IMG/VR virus record: IMGVR_UViG_3300007512_002205
Span: 1-64,000 of that record
Length of the DNA: 64,000 nucleotides
From: a virus
Reading direction: 5' to 3' (one strand)
Shown: positions 32,284 through 41,293 of the stretch, piece after piece
Numbering within the stretch: position 1 is the first letter of the stretch
How the letters are laid out: the number at the start of each line of letters is the position of its first letter
Program-made: the position numbers and the translations under genes
Notes under the pieces: model-generated
What the model was told of the DNA's origin: nothing
Seen by the model: the letters and a program-made list of their open reading frames with translations, nothing else
Databases searched by the model: none

Positions 32284-32357
32284 TTTAATCTCCTGCGGGC
32301 GTTACCCGCGCGCCTATACAACCTTTCCTACACAACCTTGGTGGCTGAAGGAACCAT
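32284..32357 (-). promoter_or_regulatory. Leader with 13-base direct repeats and RBS-proximal hairpin
   Basis: The coding strand contains AAGGTTGTGTAGG and AAGGTTGTATAGG (32339-32327 and 32325-32313), a period of 14 with one mismatch, then a hairpin GCGGG...CCCGC (32309-32295) directly before AGGAG. No consensus promoter is seen. It could be a binding site for a translational or transcriptional regulator. Confidence 0.4.
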
Positions 32358-32663
32358 CTAATCGTCGCAACTGTATTCATTTTCAACCTCCAGTTTCAAT
32401 CCATTGTCGTCAAACAACGAACAAAGGATATATGATGTCCCCGAACTCAGAAGCCCCAACAGTATTGGAGTCCCCCAATCTAGCTCAAAAGTAATTAGTC
32501 TTGAAAAGAAAGAAAAACCGTAAACAATCAGGCCCGCCCAAAATCCCACACACATTGGACACTTAAAGAATCGATGCTTTGGACGAATCTTATCAAAAAT
32601 TTTCCCGTAGCATAAAATCAGTGTCAATCCATAACACATTAAAATAAAATATAGGAGTGTCAT
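32358..32663 (-). CDS. Multi-pass membrane protein with CPMC motif
   Basis: The 101-residue product has three hydrophobic segments: residues 1-20, 39-58 (VGFWAGLIVYGFSFFSRLI) and 65-85. FFKCPMCVGFWAGL between the first two resembles DUF1360-like small membrane proteins that share CxxCxGFW. Function is unknown; placement in the head module is odd for a membrane protein, though T4 assembles proheads on the inner membrane. The ATG at 32663 overlaps the upstream TGA (TGATG). Confidence 0.55.
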   Translation of the reverse strand: MTLLYFILMCYGLTLILCYGKIFDKIRPKHRFFKCPMCVGFWAGLIVYGFSFFSRLITFELDWGTPILLGLLSSGTSYILCSLFDDNGLKLEVENEYSCDD

Positions 32664-33118
32664 CACAGCTCTTCTTCAAGTTCTTTGTATTTTTGTTTTA
32701 CCATATCGGTGCTGTTATGTGTTAGGTGGACCTTGCCATTTGTAGGATTTAGAACCACTCGGCTATATCCACCATCTGAAAGATAAAAGATGTGTAGTGG
32801 GCCTTCTGCAAGTTCTTTGTACGCTTGCTCGTGTTTTAAAACTTTATTATCGTGCTTGCCTGTCAAAGCCAAGTCAAGGTCCTCAAGGGCTCGAAACAAT
32901 TTCTCATCGTTAACCGTATCAAAATAACCATCGATATCATCATTCATCAATAAATTATGAAGTACAACAATCTGACCCTTAATGTACGCCAAGGGGTTTG
33001 CTTCCGGCGAATCCATACTTCCGGTTTTACCATCATCGTGGGTAGCCGGATCTGCTGTTGAAGGAGTGTTATCCTCCTGTTCTGTGATAAATTGCTGCCA
33101 CTTCTTTAAATAACTCAT
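32663..33118 (-). CDS. Unknown protein in head module (151 residues)
   Basis: The protein begins MSYLKKWQQFITEQEDNTP, where ITE resembles the gp21 cleavage consensus (Leu/Ile-x-Glu), followed by a disordered acidic stretch, a helix NPLAYIKGQIVVLHNLLMND and a C-terminal beta segment IFYLSDGGYSRVVLNPTNGK. This build suggests a prohead component trimmed by the protease, by inference. It overlaps the membrane protein start and sits two bases after the preceding stop. Confidence 0.5.
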   Translation of the reverse strand: MSYLKKWQQFITEQEDNTPSTADPATHDDGKTGSMDSPEANPLAYIKGQIVVLHNLLMNDDIDGYFDTVNDEKLFRALEDLDLALTGKHDNKVLKHEQAYKELAEGPLHIFYLSDGGYSRVVLNPTNGKVHLTHNSTDMVKQKYKELEEEL

Positions 33119-33120
33119 GA

Positions 33121-33726
33121 TTAAATCCTATAAAGAATTCCGTATGGTTTATAAAGAGGATCAATTGTTCCCTTCTTTTCACCCTGTGGAACTTCACCGT
33201 ATTCTGTCGAATCTTCGGCACCGGGCTCAATGTACATCTCTTCGACTTCATCGAGATACTCATCGTATGTCATGTACTTCTCTTTATCGTTCTCAACGAA
33301 TCTTTTTGTGACAAGAAGAACGACCTGCAACGCATCAACTTCTTCGTTAACAGGGTAAAAGGCTTCCAATGAGCCATATACACCACCACTTCTTATGCTG
33401 TCAACAACAATGGCTCCCTTCTGAGCTAAGAAGTCAAAGTATCTTTTTTGTGCTGCATAAACTGCGGTACTCTTATTGGTCTTTGGCAATGTCAAAATCT
33501 TATTCTTAAACGGGATAAGCGTTATATCAATCTGTGGGTGATCATATATTATAATATTGCCATCGAGAGTCTTTCTCGCATTGAGTTTGACCTTGAGAAA
33601 TTCTCCCATGATCGTAACAACGATATCAGGCTCACCCTTTTCTTCCCCCGGAAGAACATCATCCTCTGGAAAGTCGAAACCTGCGGCTTCAACCGCTTCT
33701 TTGCCAATTTGTACTTCAATAGTCAT
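33121..33726 (-). CDS. Unknown structural-module protein (201 residues)
   Basis: The protein has an alpha/beta start (IMGEFLKVKLNARKTLDGNI), a central stretch IDITLIPFKNKILTLPKTNK and a GGVYGSLEAFYPV turn, then an acidic C-terminus. No family or catalytic motif is seen. Its ATG overlaps the stop of the previous gene by one base (TAATG). Located between portal and protease genes, it is probably involved in head assembly or packaged, by position only. Confidence 0.5.
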   Translation of the reverse strand: MTIEVQIGKEAVEAAGFDFPEDDVLPGEEKGEPDIVVTIMGEFLKVKLNARKTLDGNIIIYDHPQIDITLIPFKNKILTLPKTNKSTAVYAAQKRYFDFLAQKGAIVVDSIRSGGVYGSLEAFYPVNEEVDALQVVLLVTKRFVENDKEKYMTYDEYLDEVEEMYIEPGAEDSTEYGEVPQGEKKGTIDPLYKPYGILYRI

Positions 33727-34541
33727 TAACTTTGTAATTCCTTAACGAGTTGTTGCATTTTGAGTATCAATACAAAATCTTTCTTTTGATACTCTTGTTT
33801 TTCTTGATACTCCTTCAAGCACTGGACTACTTTTTTTGCTCCTTCCAGCATTCCTTCATCTTCTTGTAATTCTTTTATGTCATAAGATGATTCAATAGAC
33901 TCTTTAATCCTGTTAAACTCTTCATTCAAAAACACTTTGAACTCGACATCTTTTGTGCCGGAACTAACAAACAGGTTTATCAGTCTCTTTTGTTCTGGCA
34001 AAAACGAATCGTATTTCTTATTAAAGTTTCTCACAAAGGAAGCAAGCACCATATTGTCAACAAGAACCGTCTCTTGCCTCTTCTTTGTTTTAATCACCAT
34101 GTTTTCAAGGATTTTCTTTTCAAGGATTATTCGCCCCTTAATTGAGCCCTTATCGTTGAAAATCTGATATATCGTTGCAAGCTCTTTGTAGTTTGGGACA
34201 TAATTTGAAAACACATTTGGGGACAAAACTCTATTAACCTTGGCGATGAGCCGACTCTGTGTCTTATAAACTTCGTTATCTCCGAATGTCGAATACACTC
34301 TTCGAACTTCATAAAGAATTTTTTCTGCATCCAGGGGATTAACTTCTTTTGCTTCCAAAATGGTTTTATATAAGGCAAGTTCTTTTCCGAGAATGGCATC
34401 CTTGTTGAAAAACTCTTTGACAAGAGACATTGAGATCTCTTTCTTGTGTTCGTCCCCATCAATTGTTGCCTTCACAAGCTCTCTGATTAACGCTTCATAC
34501 AAAAAAGCAGTGTTTCTCTTTTTATTGTGTTTAAATTTCAT
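33726..34541 (-). CDS. Unknown helical protein downstream of portal
   Basis: The 271-residue protein starts MKFKHNKKRNTAFLYEALIR, is almost wholly helical with high Lys/Glu content, and ends in a Gln/Lys-rich helix. I recall this KHNKKRNTAxxYEALI opening from proteins next to the portal gene in other marine T4-like phages, without a function. The ATG at 34541 overlaps the portal 3' end by 11 bases; a longer upstream reading would run antiphase through the portal gene and is rejected. Confidence 0.6.
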   Translation of the reverse strand: MKFKHNKKRNTAFLYEALIRELVKATIDGDEHKKEISMSLVKEFFNKDAILGKELALYKTILEAKEVNPLDAEKILYEVRRVYSTFGDNEVYKTQSRLIAKVNRVLSPNVFSNYVPNYKELATIYQIFNDKGSIKGRIILEKKILENMVIKTKKRQETVLVDNMVLASFVRNFNKKYDSFLPEQKRLINLFVSSGTKDVEFKVFLNEEFNRIKESIESSYDIKELQEDEGMLEGAKKVVQCLKEYQEKQEYQKKDFVLILKMQQLVKELQS

Positions 34542-36534
34542 CTTTATCTGACTCCACTGTTTCCAAAACCTCATCGACCTCTTTTTGATACTCATGGATG
34601 TCTCTTTCCAATTTCTCAAAAATCTTTTCCTTTGACTCATAAAGGCCAAGTCCTATCCTATCTAATTCTCTTTTTCCTGGGTGGCTTGAGCCTTGCTTCT
34701 TTCCTGTTAATGCCGCAGCGTTCTTTCTTCGCGGCCCCATGCCACGCCTCTTGTCTGTGGCAACGGGTTTATACCTCTTGCCCTTGGCGGAACGTGTTGT
34801 ATACGAACCATCACTAAACTGCGTAAACATAGGAACTGGCCCCTTGAACGCTGAACCTTTTTGGGTGTCCTTCTTCGCTGGTGCTCCAGCCGGTGGCCCC
34901 ATTGGGGCTTCTCCTGGTGCGGCCAATAACGGGGTCTTTTCCTCTGGTCCTGACGGAGCGACAGGCTCTTCCATGCCCATATCAGCATCAAGTGCGCCCT
35001 CTCCTTCGGGCGCAGCGAGATCCATTGGGGGCGCACCACCACCGGGTGCCCCTCCTTCACCACCAGCAGCAAACCCTGGTTCTTGTGCCATTGCTTCAAG
35101 TTGAAGGTCAATCTTCTGATCGTAGAACCGCTCATACTGATTACGAACGAATTCATCATCTGTGAGATTGAACACGTTTCTTGAAACCCATGGACGGCTA
35201 AAGCCTGAATTTGTCGCTTGTCCCGCAACCTCAAACTTTGTTCTCCAATGTTCAAGCTCTTGTATCTGGGCCAATTTCGATGGGTTGTTAAGTTTCAGTT
35301 TGAAGGACATAATGTCTTCACCGCGATAACCCAAAGTGAAAAGGTGAACGATTGCAATCTTTTCAAGCTCTGCAATGACAGATCTTTGAAGCCTCTGAAT
35401 GGTTCTTGAAAAACGAATGTCCTTTTGAGATAATGTTGTCTTGTCCTCATTTCCTGCGTCCTTGCCCATCGAAAGATATGCTTCAGGAATCTTAATGGCT
35501 GCAAACAAATTATTTTTTAAATATTGAATGTCATCAATCTGTGTTGTGTTTTGTCCACCCGGAAGAGCGGTAATTTCTGTTGCTGAGTTTTCACCACGAA
35601 CTGGCAAAAAGATGTTTTCTTCAACACTCAATGGGTTATAACGAAGATCGACGCGCCCTGTATCAGGATCAACAACCGAGTGCCTTCTTGTTGATGTTAT
35701 AACTTTTTCAATAAACTGTGGAACATCTTCAGGCGCAATGCCTCCAACATCAATTTTGTAAATCAACCGCTCTGGCGATCTGATGATACGATATGACATC
35801 ATTGCGTCTTCCATCATTGTCAATTGTCGCCAAATACGTCTCGCTGGTTCAAGAACACTTGTTCCATACGGAGCGTACTTGTCATTTCCAAGAATTCGGA
35901 AATGAGCCAACTGCCAGTTCTCAAAGGTTAGGCCACCGGCATTCCACTGGAATTGGATATAGTTGGGGTTCTCTTTATCTTCTCCCTCAAGGCGTTCAAC
36001 TTCTTGAGTCGGCAAGCTGATAACAGACTTCACACCAATATCTTCATTGAGATCCAGATAAAGAAAAAAATCGCCATATTTACATAGCGATCTGCACCAT
36101 CCGTATAAGTTGTGTTCAATATTCAACACGTTGTAAAAGAGCGTGTTTAATATGCCTGAAATCTCTTCGTTGGGGCATTCAACATTGAGAATTGGGGCGT
36201 AAATACTATGGGTTGTCATCTCGTCTGCATAAATATCGATGGCAGACGCAAGGATTGGATAATATTCCATTTGATCAAAATCACCGTAGCGTTCGCCACG
36301 GTTGTGTTGATTCATCACCGTTGATTGCAAGTTCTCAAACGGATTATAAGCAGACCTCTTAAAATCCAAACCTGCCAATGATCTAAATCTATTGGCGTAT
36401 TTGTCAAGTTGACGCTTTTTTAGCTTTCTCGGAGTCTGTGCATCATAATTGACAATCGGACCTGAAAATAGTCTTGTCAGCCGTTTAAACAACGGGGATA
36501 ATTCATTCTTTGGATTCTTTTTCTTGTCTACCAT
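34531..36534 (-). CDS. Portal vertex protein (gp20-like)
   Basis: The 667-residue protein matches T4 gp20: a basic N-terminus, RGERYGDFDQMEYYPILASAID with the conserved aromatic pair (residues 78-99), DEMTTHSIYAPILNVECPN, WCRSLCKYGDFFLYLDL near 155-171, LAHFRILGNDKYAPYGTSVLEPARR and SPERLIYKIDVGGI. The clip/crown region follows, including RFSRTIQRLQRSVIAELEKI. The C-terminal 170 residues are a Pro/Gly/Ala-rich, low-complexity extension (GGEGGAPGGGAPPMDL) not in T4 gp20 (524 residues). The dodecameric ring forms the DNA channel and docks terminase, encoded three bases upstream. Confidence 0.93.
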   Translation of the reverse strand: MVDKKKNPKNELSPLFKRLTRLFSGPIVNYDAQTPRKLKKRQLDKYANRFRSLAGLDFKRSAYNPFENLQSTVMNQHNRGERYGDFDQMEYYPILASAIDIYADEMTTHSIYAPILNVECPNEEISGILNTLFYNVLNIEHNLYGWCRSLCKYGDFFLYLDLNEDIGVKSVISLPTQEVERLEGEDKENPNYIQFQWNAGGLTFENWQLAHFRILGNDKYAPYGTSVLEPARRIWRQLTMMEDAMMSYRIIRSPERLIYKIDVGGIAPEDVPQFIEKVITSTRRHSVVDPDTGRVDLRYNPLSVEENIFLPVRGENSATEITALPGGQNTTQIDDIQYLKNNLFAAIKIPEAYLSMGKDAGNEDKTTLSQKDIRFSRTIQRLQRSVIAELEKIAIVHLFTLGYRGEDIMSFKLKLNNPSKLAQIQELEHWRTKFEVAGQATNSGFSRPWVSRNVFNLTDDEFVRNQYERFYDQKIDLQLEAMAQEPGFAAGGEGGAPGGGAPPMDLAAPEGEGALDADMGMEEPVAPSGPEEKTPLLAAPGEAPMGPPAGAPAKKDTQKGSAFKGPVPMFTQFSDGSYTTRSAKGKRYKPVATDKRRGMGPRRKNAAALTGKKQGSSHPGKRELDRIGLGLYESKEKIFEKLERDIHEYQKEVDEVLETVESDKDEI

Positions 36535-36537
36535 TTG

Positions 36538-38124
36538 TTAACCCATTATGACCCAATCGTGGCCTATGTAATCTTGTTTTGCTTTTTGATAAGCTCGTTC
36601 TCGTTTCGGATTATATCCGTGCATCCCTTGGATTCTTGTATCAAACGTCCTCGATGTTAAGGAAATTGAATCAAGAATAGCTTTCTTGTACTGCATTGTT
36701 TTTCGGCTCTCAATAAGGATGGTGTCTTTGATCCAGCAAGCCATAGCGGCGGGTATCATAAGATCGTCGTTCTTGCCCTTCAACGCTTCTGGTTTGCCGT
36801 TGTTCCAAATGAACGTGTCCATTTCGTTTGCCAACCTTATTGAATTGATTGTAACTTGCTTGTTCCTGACATATTCTTCAAGCTTCGCAAGAGACAAGGT
36901 TCTCAATGTATGACCCATGCGGAAACCAGGGACAACACTTGAGTTTCCTTCTGCTGCGTGAGGCTCAACATAATCGTTTCCAGTCTTCTTTGAGAAGTAT
37001 AGGTTGGGATATTCCATTCTTTGAAGGTCTTGCAGCACTGCCCAACCAATCGTGTTGTTTTCCATTGCAACCATACAAAAACCATACTCTTTCCCAGCAT
37101 TAAAAACAACGTGTGCAAATAAGTCTGTGCCCACCTGCCCTCTATACTCTGCAACTTGTTCCATGGATTCGACATCAAATATATGGAACGTTGAATAGTC
37201 TGCACCATCGCCCCGCGCTACATCTGAAATAAGGAAGTAGTTTCTGCTTGGATCATACGATTTCCAAATCCAATAATTTCTATCCACTCCTGACCTGTAC
37301 ATTGGATCGATCGTCGCTTTCTTAACTCGTTGAATATCTTCGGGGTCAATAAATGTGTCGCCTGACAAGTTGAAGTTGCATTCATATTCCTGTGCGATAA
37401 AGGCTCTCGAAAGGTTCTTTGTCTCTTTATCAAACCATTTCTTGTCTCGGTTTGGATGAACATACCATGGAAGCTCGACGATGTTGAATTCGTTGGTTTT
37501 TTCAAGGGCTCCCATGCAAGTCTCATGAAACCAGTTGCCAACACCTTTCGGAGTCGAAAGCGCAATGCACGCGCCACCTTCAGCAAGTGTTGGATACAAA
37601 GAACCCCACTTCTCAGCAAACTTCTCAACGATTGCGGCTTCGTCAACAACAAGCAATGAAAGAGCATCTGAACGTCCTGCATCCATACTGGTTGAAAGGG
37701 CTTCAATTCCCGACTCGTTGTCAAGGAACAACATTGAAGAGTTGTTTGTGTCGGCTGCTGCAATCGCTCTAAGCCATGAAGGTAAGTGTTTGTACATATA
37801 TTTAACTTTCTTTACAAGGTTCGCCGCTGTTCTTTGTTTGGTTGCCACGGTGATAACATTCTTTGCCTCATGAAACAGAATTAACCACAAAACATAACCA
37901 GCCGTTGCTGTTGATAATCCGAGCTGTCTTGACTTCAGAACAATATTAAATCTATGGTCAACAAAGTCTTTCAAAACCTCTTCTTGGAATGGATAAAGAT
38001 CAAACGGAATTGGACCTCTTGTTGGGTGAACAATCCTGCCATAATTGTTCAGGAAATAAGCCGGGTCCCTGCCACACTTAAATCTTTCAAGTCTCTGTTC
38101 TTTTTTAGTAAGCCTGTAGCCCAT
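36538..38124 (-). CDS. Terminase large subunit (gp17-like)
   Basis: The 528-residue packaging ATPase-nuclease has an adenine/Q-like YPFQEEVL (44-51), Walker A KSRQLGLST (64-72), Walker B SLLVVDEAA (156-164) with catalytic Glu162, coupling motif ALSTPKG (188-194), and a C-terminal RNase H-type nuclease: FLISDVARGDGAD with Asp301, MVAMENNTIG with Glu355, and GKNDDLMIPAAMA near 450-462 for the third acidic residue. Size fits T4 gp17 (610). No small terminase gene is recognised in the neighbourhood. The start overlaps no gene; ribosome binding site is weak. Confidence 0.94.
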   Translation of the reverse strand: MGYRLTKKEQRLERFKCGRDPAYFLNNYGRIVHPTRGPIPFDLYPFQEEVLKDFVDHRFNIVLKSRQLGLSTATAGYVLWLILFHEAKNVITVATKQRTAANLVKKVKYMYKHLPSWLRAIAAADTNNSSMLFLDNESGIEALSTSMDAGRSDALSLLVVDEAAIVEKFAEKWGSLYPTLAEGGACIALSTPKGVGNWFHETCMGALEKTNEFNIVELPWYVHPNRDKKWFDKETKNLSRAFIAQEYECNFNLSGDTFIDPEDIQRVKKATIDPMYRSGVDRNYWIWKSYDPSRNYFLISDVARGDGADYSTFHIFDVESMEQVAEYRGQVGTDLFAHVVFNAGKEYGFCMVAMENNTIGWAVLQDLQRMEYPNLYFSKKTGNDYVEPHAAEGNSSVVPGFRMGHTLRTLSLAKLEEYVRNKQVTINSIRLANEMDTFIWNNGKPEALKGKNDDLMIPAAMACWIKDTILIESRKTMQYKKAILDSISLTSRTFDTRIQGMHGYNPKRERAYQKAKQDYIGHDWVIMG

Positions 38125-38132
38125 TCGGTTTA

Positions 38133-38675
38133 TTACACATCTCGTCTGACATGAGAGCGATACTTGATCTTCTTGTCAAGAGATTCCTTTTTTAAGGTTG
38201 CGTAAAAATTCTTCATATAATCTTCTGCGTCTCTGTGGTCTTCCTTCTCTTCCTTAAGGCCACCAATCTTGTAAACACACGTTGCCCTAACAGAAGTGCG
38301 AATTTTTGAAATTGGCTCAATAAGAACTTCCTCTTCCCCTTCTTTCGTGAGGGTTAGCGTTTGTTTGGTAACTTTCTTATATTCTTTTTTCAAATAAGAA
38401 ACGAGTTCTTTCAACATCATTTTCAATTCGTGAAGATATTTGTCCATACCAACACCGTGAATATCTTCAACACGACACTCTGTATGGTATGTAAGTAGAA
38501 GTTTGCCATTGACAACATTGGCACCAAAACCATCCATGACTCTTTTGTCGGTCATTATGTTACCTTCGGAACGCTTCAGCTTCAGCTTTGGCTTTCCATC
38601 TTCTTCTGTTGCCCCATCATAAGCATTTGCTGCCGCTTGATGAATACCTTGAATTATTTCATACGTTGACGCCAT
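38133..38675 (-). CDS. Unknown conserved-looking protein upstream of terminase
   Basis: The 180-residue protein starts MASTYEIIQGIHQAAANAYDG and includes YHTECRVEDIHGVGMDKYLHELKM with a long C-terminal amphipathic region; no family is recognised. The position immediately before the large terminase is where a small terminase subunit (gp16-like) could be, but length, lack of a clear helix-turn-helix and composition do not let me assign it; I have seen similar openings in other T4-like marine phages beside terminase. It overlaps the Cys-rich protein by 22 bases. Confidence 0.5.
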   Translation of the reverse strand: MASTYEIIQGIHQAAANAYDGATEEDGKPKLKLKRSEGNIMTDKRVMDGFGANVVNGKLLLTYHTECRVEDIHGVGMDKYLHELKMMLKELVSYLKKEYKKVTKQTLTLTKEGEEEVLIEPISKIRTSVRATCVYKIGGLKEEKEDHRDAEDYMKNFYATLKKESLDKKIKYRSHVRRDV

Positions 38676-39010
38676 TTGTCTTCTCTTCCTTCTATGTGAA
38701 TTATGAAGCATTCCTCGCAACAATCATATTTTGTCAAATACAAATCGTTTTTTGCTTCCATACAAAACTTGTTGCAAAGTTTACAAGTTTTGATAGTGCT
38801 CCTATTAAATAGTTTTTTAGAAACCAAAACACCGGACACTTCAATCACTCCGTCTTTTTCATCTTCATGAACAACGTCCTTAAGTTGTTTGAGATATTCT
38901 TTTTCTTTTTCCTCATTCCAATGAATTGAAGGATCGTGAGTTGTCTCCTCACCATACTTCTCTTTAATGGCACGTTCAAGCCCGACAATGAATTCGTCTG
39001 TTCTTTTCAT
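38654..39010 (-). CDS. Cys-rich (zinc-binding type) protein
   Basis: The 118-residue product has an acidic/helical first half (GLERAIKEKYGEETT) and a C-terminal half with two Cys groups: CKLCNKFC near 76-83 and CCEECF near 96-101, spaced as in treble-clef or zinc-ribbon folds. No specific family. The ATG overlaps the preceding gene by four bases (ATGA). It precedes the terminase cluster, so a regulatory or packaging adaptor role is conceivable but unproven. Confidence 0.5.
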   Translation of the reverse strand: MKRTDEFIVGLERAIKEKYGEETTHDPSIHWNEEKEKEYLKQLKDVVHEDEKDGVIEVSGVLVSKKLFNRSTIKTCKLCNKFCMEAKNDLYLTKYDCCEECFIIHIEGREDKWRQRMK

Positions 39011-39309
39011 TTTGTTTTGATGTTCATATCCATATCATCAGGGATAAGTGGTTGATCAAAAATATCCCCAATGATTGAAGACGCAAGATAAAACAACCCT
39101 ATCGACATTGCCGCCCCCAAAGCAACACCTCCAGCAAACCACCATATTTCATTACTCTCTTTTCTTTCAAGATAAACAACCCTCTGTTCCAATTTGGCTA
39201 TTTTTTCGTAATGTATTCTTTGGTCAGCAACAACACTTGGTTTGTTTTGAGCAAACACCGGCAAACTTAAGAAAAGAAGCGCGCCAACAATTGCTATAAA
39301 CTTTTTCAC
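39007..39309 (-). CDS. Secreted/membrane protein with coiled coil
   Basis: The 100-residue product has a signal peptide (MKKFIAIVGALLFLSLPVFAQ, 1-21), a short coiled coil (IAKLEQRVVYLERKE, 37-51) and a transmembrane segment (WFAGGVALGAAMSIGLFYLA, 57-76). It is anchored with the coiled-coil part in the periplasm, by inference. It begins with GTG, overlapping the TGA of the lipoprotein body gene. Such signal-coil-TM proteins appear repeatedly in this part of the window; a role in envelope alteration or lysis is possible. Confidence 0.5.
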   Translation of the reverse strand: MKKFIAIVGALLFLSLPVFAQNKPSVVADQRIHYEKIAKLEQRVVYLERKESNEIWWFAGGVALGAAMSIGLFYLASSIIGDIFDQPLIPDDMDMNIKTK

Positions 39310-41243
39310 TGTGTTGTTAGTTTTCCCTTGGCAGATAAAGATTTCAAAATTGGTGATAGTTTATCTTTACCTGCCTGCATAAACACCTCTACTTGTAAAT
39401 ATCTTGCCACAACATTTTTATTTTTTAAGTCAATGGGAAACTTTTGTGGTGGAAACGGCCCAAGTTGACTTGACCATTTGGCAGACTTAAGTCCCACAAA
39501 GGTGTCTGATGTTCTATATCTTATCTTGACATAAGCTTTCGCTGGGATTGTGAGTGTCGCATCTATGAGTGTCCACACTGTTTTTGTTTTGCTCTCAGCA
39601 ACGGTGCCTCCCCAACCACCATACCCAAACGTATGTGTGTAATGACCTTTGGGGGCGGTGTAGTTGTTTAAGGTATAACCTGTCATGTCTGAATATGTAT
39701 AAGGTGATTTGCCAACAGGGTATTCTCCGATAACCTGCATTGTTTTAGGATCACATTTCGACGCACTGCTCTTACTCTGGTTTACTGCCCAAACATAACC
39801 ATCGTAATCCACAGCGATCCCAACAGGATACCGTGAACCACCAAGAGATATATGCCCTATAAGAGTGTTTGTTGTGACGTTTATCTTAGCAATCCTGCTT
39901 GTGCTATCTAACGCAATATAAGTATGGCCATCATTGCTTGTCGCAACACCTCTCGACCTCTGCCCATGGTTGATAGAAACCCATTGTTTTGTCACGGGAT
40001 TGTATTTTGAAGAATAACTGTTCGTATTCGCAATCCAAATGTTCCCAAACATATCAACATTGATTCCATATGGTGAACCCTTGCTATTTCCATGGGTGCT
40101 CACTTGTTTCGTCTTCGGATCAGCCCTCACAAGTTGTCCGCACCCTCTACCGGAAACCCAAATAACCCCCTTTTGATCAATCACAAGGCCATATGGATTA
40201 CAACCGATTGAAATTGAATTAACAACTGCTCCTGTATCTGGGTGAAGTCTCCACAGTGTTTTCTTATTCCAGCCACCAACCCAAACATAATTGTCTTTAT
40301 CGACACCCGCAGCGCGAATTGTGTTTTCACCGCCATCAGGTTTAACAATGAAACGGACACATTCATCCTGACCATAAGGGAGTGCGTTCGAACCATTTGA
40401 TGTTTCAATTTTTCCATTGCCGTTTTTGTCAGGACATTTCGCAACCTTATTTACAATCTTCATCACCTGTCCGCCAGAACGACAACCGACCCAAACGTCC
40501 CCATTGAGGTCGACAGAGGTTCTTGAAGGTGAACCACAGCTCGCATACCGACCCTCTTCCTTGCCAGTTTTTGTGTTGAGCTTCGAAATAACTTTGGAGC
40601 CAGTTCCGGCAATCCAAATATGATGGAGGTCTATACTCGAATTCTGCTTGTCCAAGATAACATGGCCATTTTTATCAAGATTGACTCCGTTTGAAGAATC
40701 TTTTGAAGGATCAAAGGGTGAACCATAATCTGGTCCCATTTTTTGTTCGACACATGACAGATCACACGTTCCACATGTCGATAAAACACCTTCATCGATC
40801 AACCCATCACAATCATTATCTTTGCCATCGCAAACTTCAGGTGTTGGTAAAGTCTCTCCGTTGCACCCTCCCCAAAACCCACCTTTACAAAGCTGAATTC
40901 CTGCTTGGCAAACACCTTTACCAATCCAACCCTGTTGGCCGGAATAGCAATTCACGGCGACAGCTTTACAACTGCAACCAGGGTGGCTCCCGGTTGTACA
41001 ATCTGGGCACACAGCAGCAAAATTAGGATTGCCGTCATCACAATCAACCCCCATTGGACAATTGACCCCGTAACCATCGTTGTCATTGTCTATGCAGGGA
41101 TCTGGTTTTGGGCCTAAATCTGGTTTAACAATATCTGTTCCTGGCCCCGGTCCTATGCCTCCGATATCTTTACTGGGTTTCTGGACATCTGGCTCTGGAT
41201 AGTTTACGTCTATTGTTCTGAAAGAAACATCCTTGTCTTTCAC
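39306..41243 (-). CDS. MopE-like / beta-propeller extracellular protein (body of frameshifted lipoprotein)
   Basis: The 645-residue frame begins at a GTG with no good ribosome binding site; the frame stays open upstream to 41366. Residues 50-150 carry repeats typical of MopE-like exported proteins: DNDNDGYG, GVDCDDGNP, and PEVCDGKDNDCDGLIDEG, which are calcium-type Asp/Asn motifs rich in cysteine. Residues 200-500 form NHL/Vgb-like propeller blades (repeats such as GVIWVSGRG, GNIWIANTN, GYVWAVNQS). The C-terminal 100 residues look like a beta-sandwich. It is a cargo gene of bacterial type; MopE-like motifs are abundant in Myxococcota. It would need a secretion signal, which is provided only by the upstream frame. 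Confidence 0.65.
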   Translation of the reverse strand: MKDKDVSFRTIDVNYPEPDVQKPSKDIGGIGPGPGTDIVKPDLGPKPDPCIDNDNDGYGVNCPMGVDCDDGNPNFAAVCPDCTTGSHPGCSCKAVAVNCYSGQQGWIGKGVCQAGIQLCKGGFWGGCNGETLPTPEVCDGKDNDCDGLIDEGVLSTCGTCDLSCVEQKMGPDYGSPFDPSKDSSNGVNLDKNGHVILDKQNSSIDLHHIWIAGTGSKVISKLNTKTGKEEGRYASCGSPSRTSVDLNGDVWVGCRSGGQVMKIVNKVAKCPDKNGNGKIETSNGSNALPYGQDECVRFIVKPDGGENTIRAAGVDKDNYVWVGGWNKKTLWRLHPDTGAVVNSISIGCNPYGLVIDQKGVIWVSGRGCGQLVRADPKTKQVSTHGNSKGSPYGINVDMFGNIWIANTNSYSSKYNPVTKQWVSINHGQRSRGVATSNDGHTYIALDSTSRIAKINVTTNTLIGHISLGGSRYPVGIAVDYDGYVWAVNQSKSSASKCDPKTMQVIGEYPVGKSPYTYSDMTGYTLNNYTAPKGHYTHTFGYGGWGGTVAESKTKTVWTLIDATLTIPAKAYVKIRYRTSDTFVGLKSAKWSSQLGPFPPQKFPIDLKNKNVVARYLQVEVFMQAGKDKLSPILKSLSAKGKLTTQ

Positions 41244-41293
41244 AACGTCTTCTTCATATATAGTTGTTTTTGTTGTGTCCTCTGATAAAGAGG

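Noticed and set aside
38133-38675. Small terminase subunit (gp16)
   Set aside because: Position fits, but no DNA-binding motif or recognisable gp16 pattern was seen, so only an unknown call is given.
38800-38822. CTATTAAATAG as a sixth late motif
   Set aside because: It lacks the central ATAAATAG core and is inside a gene, about 130 bases from the next start.
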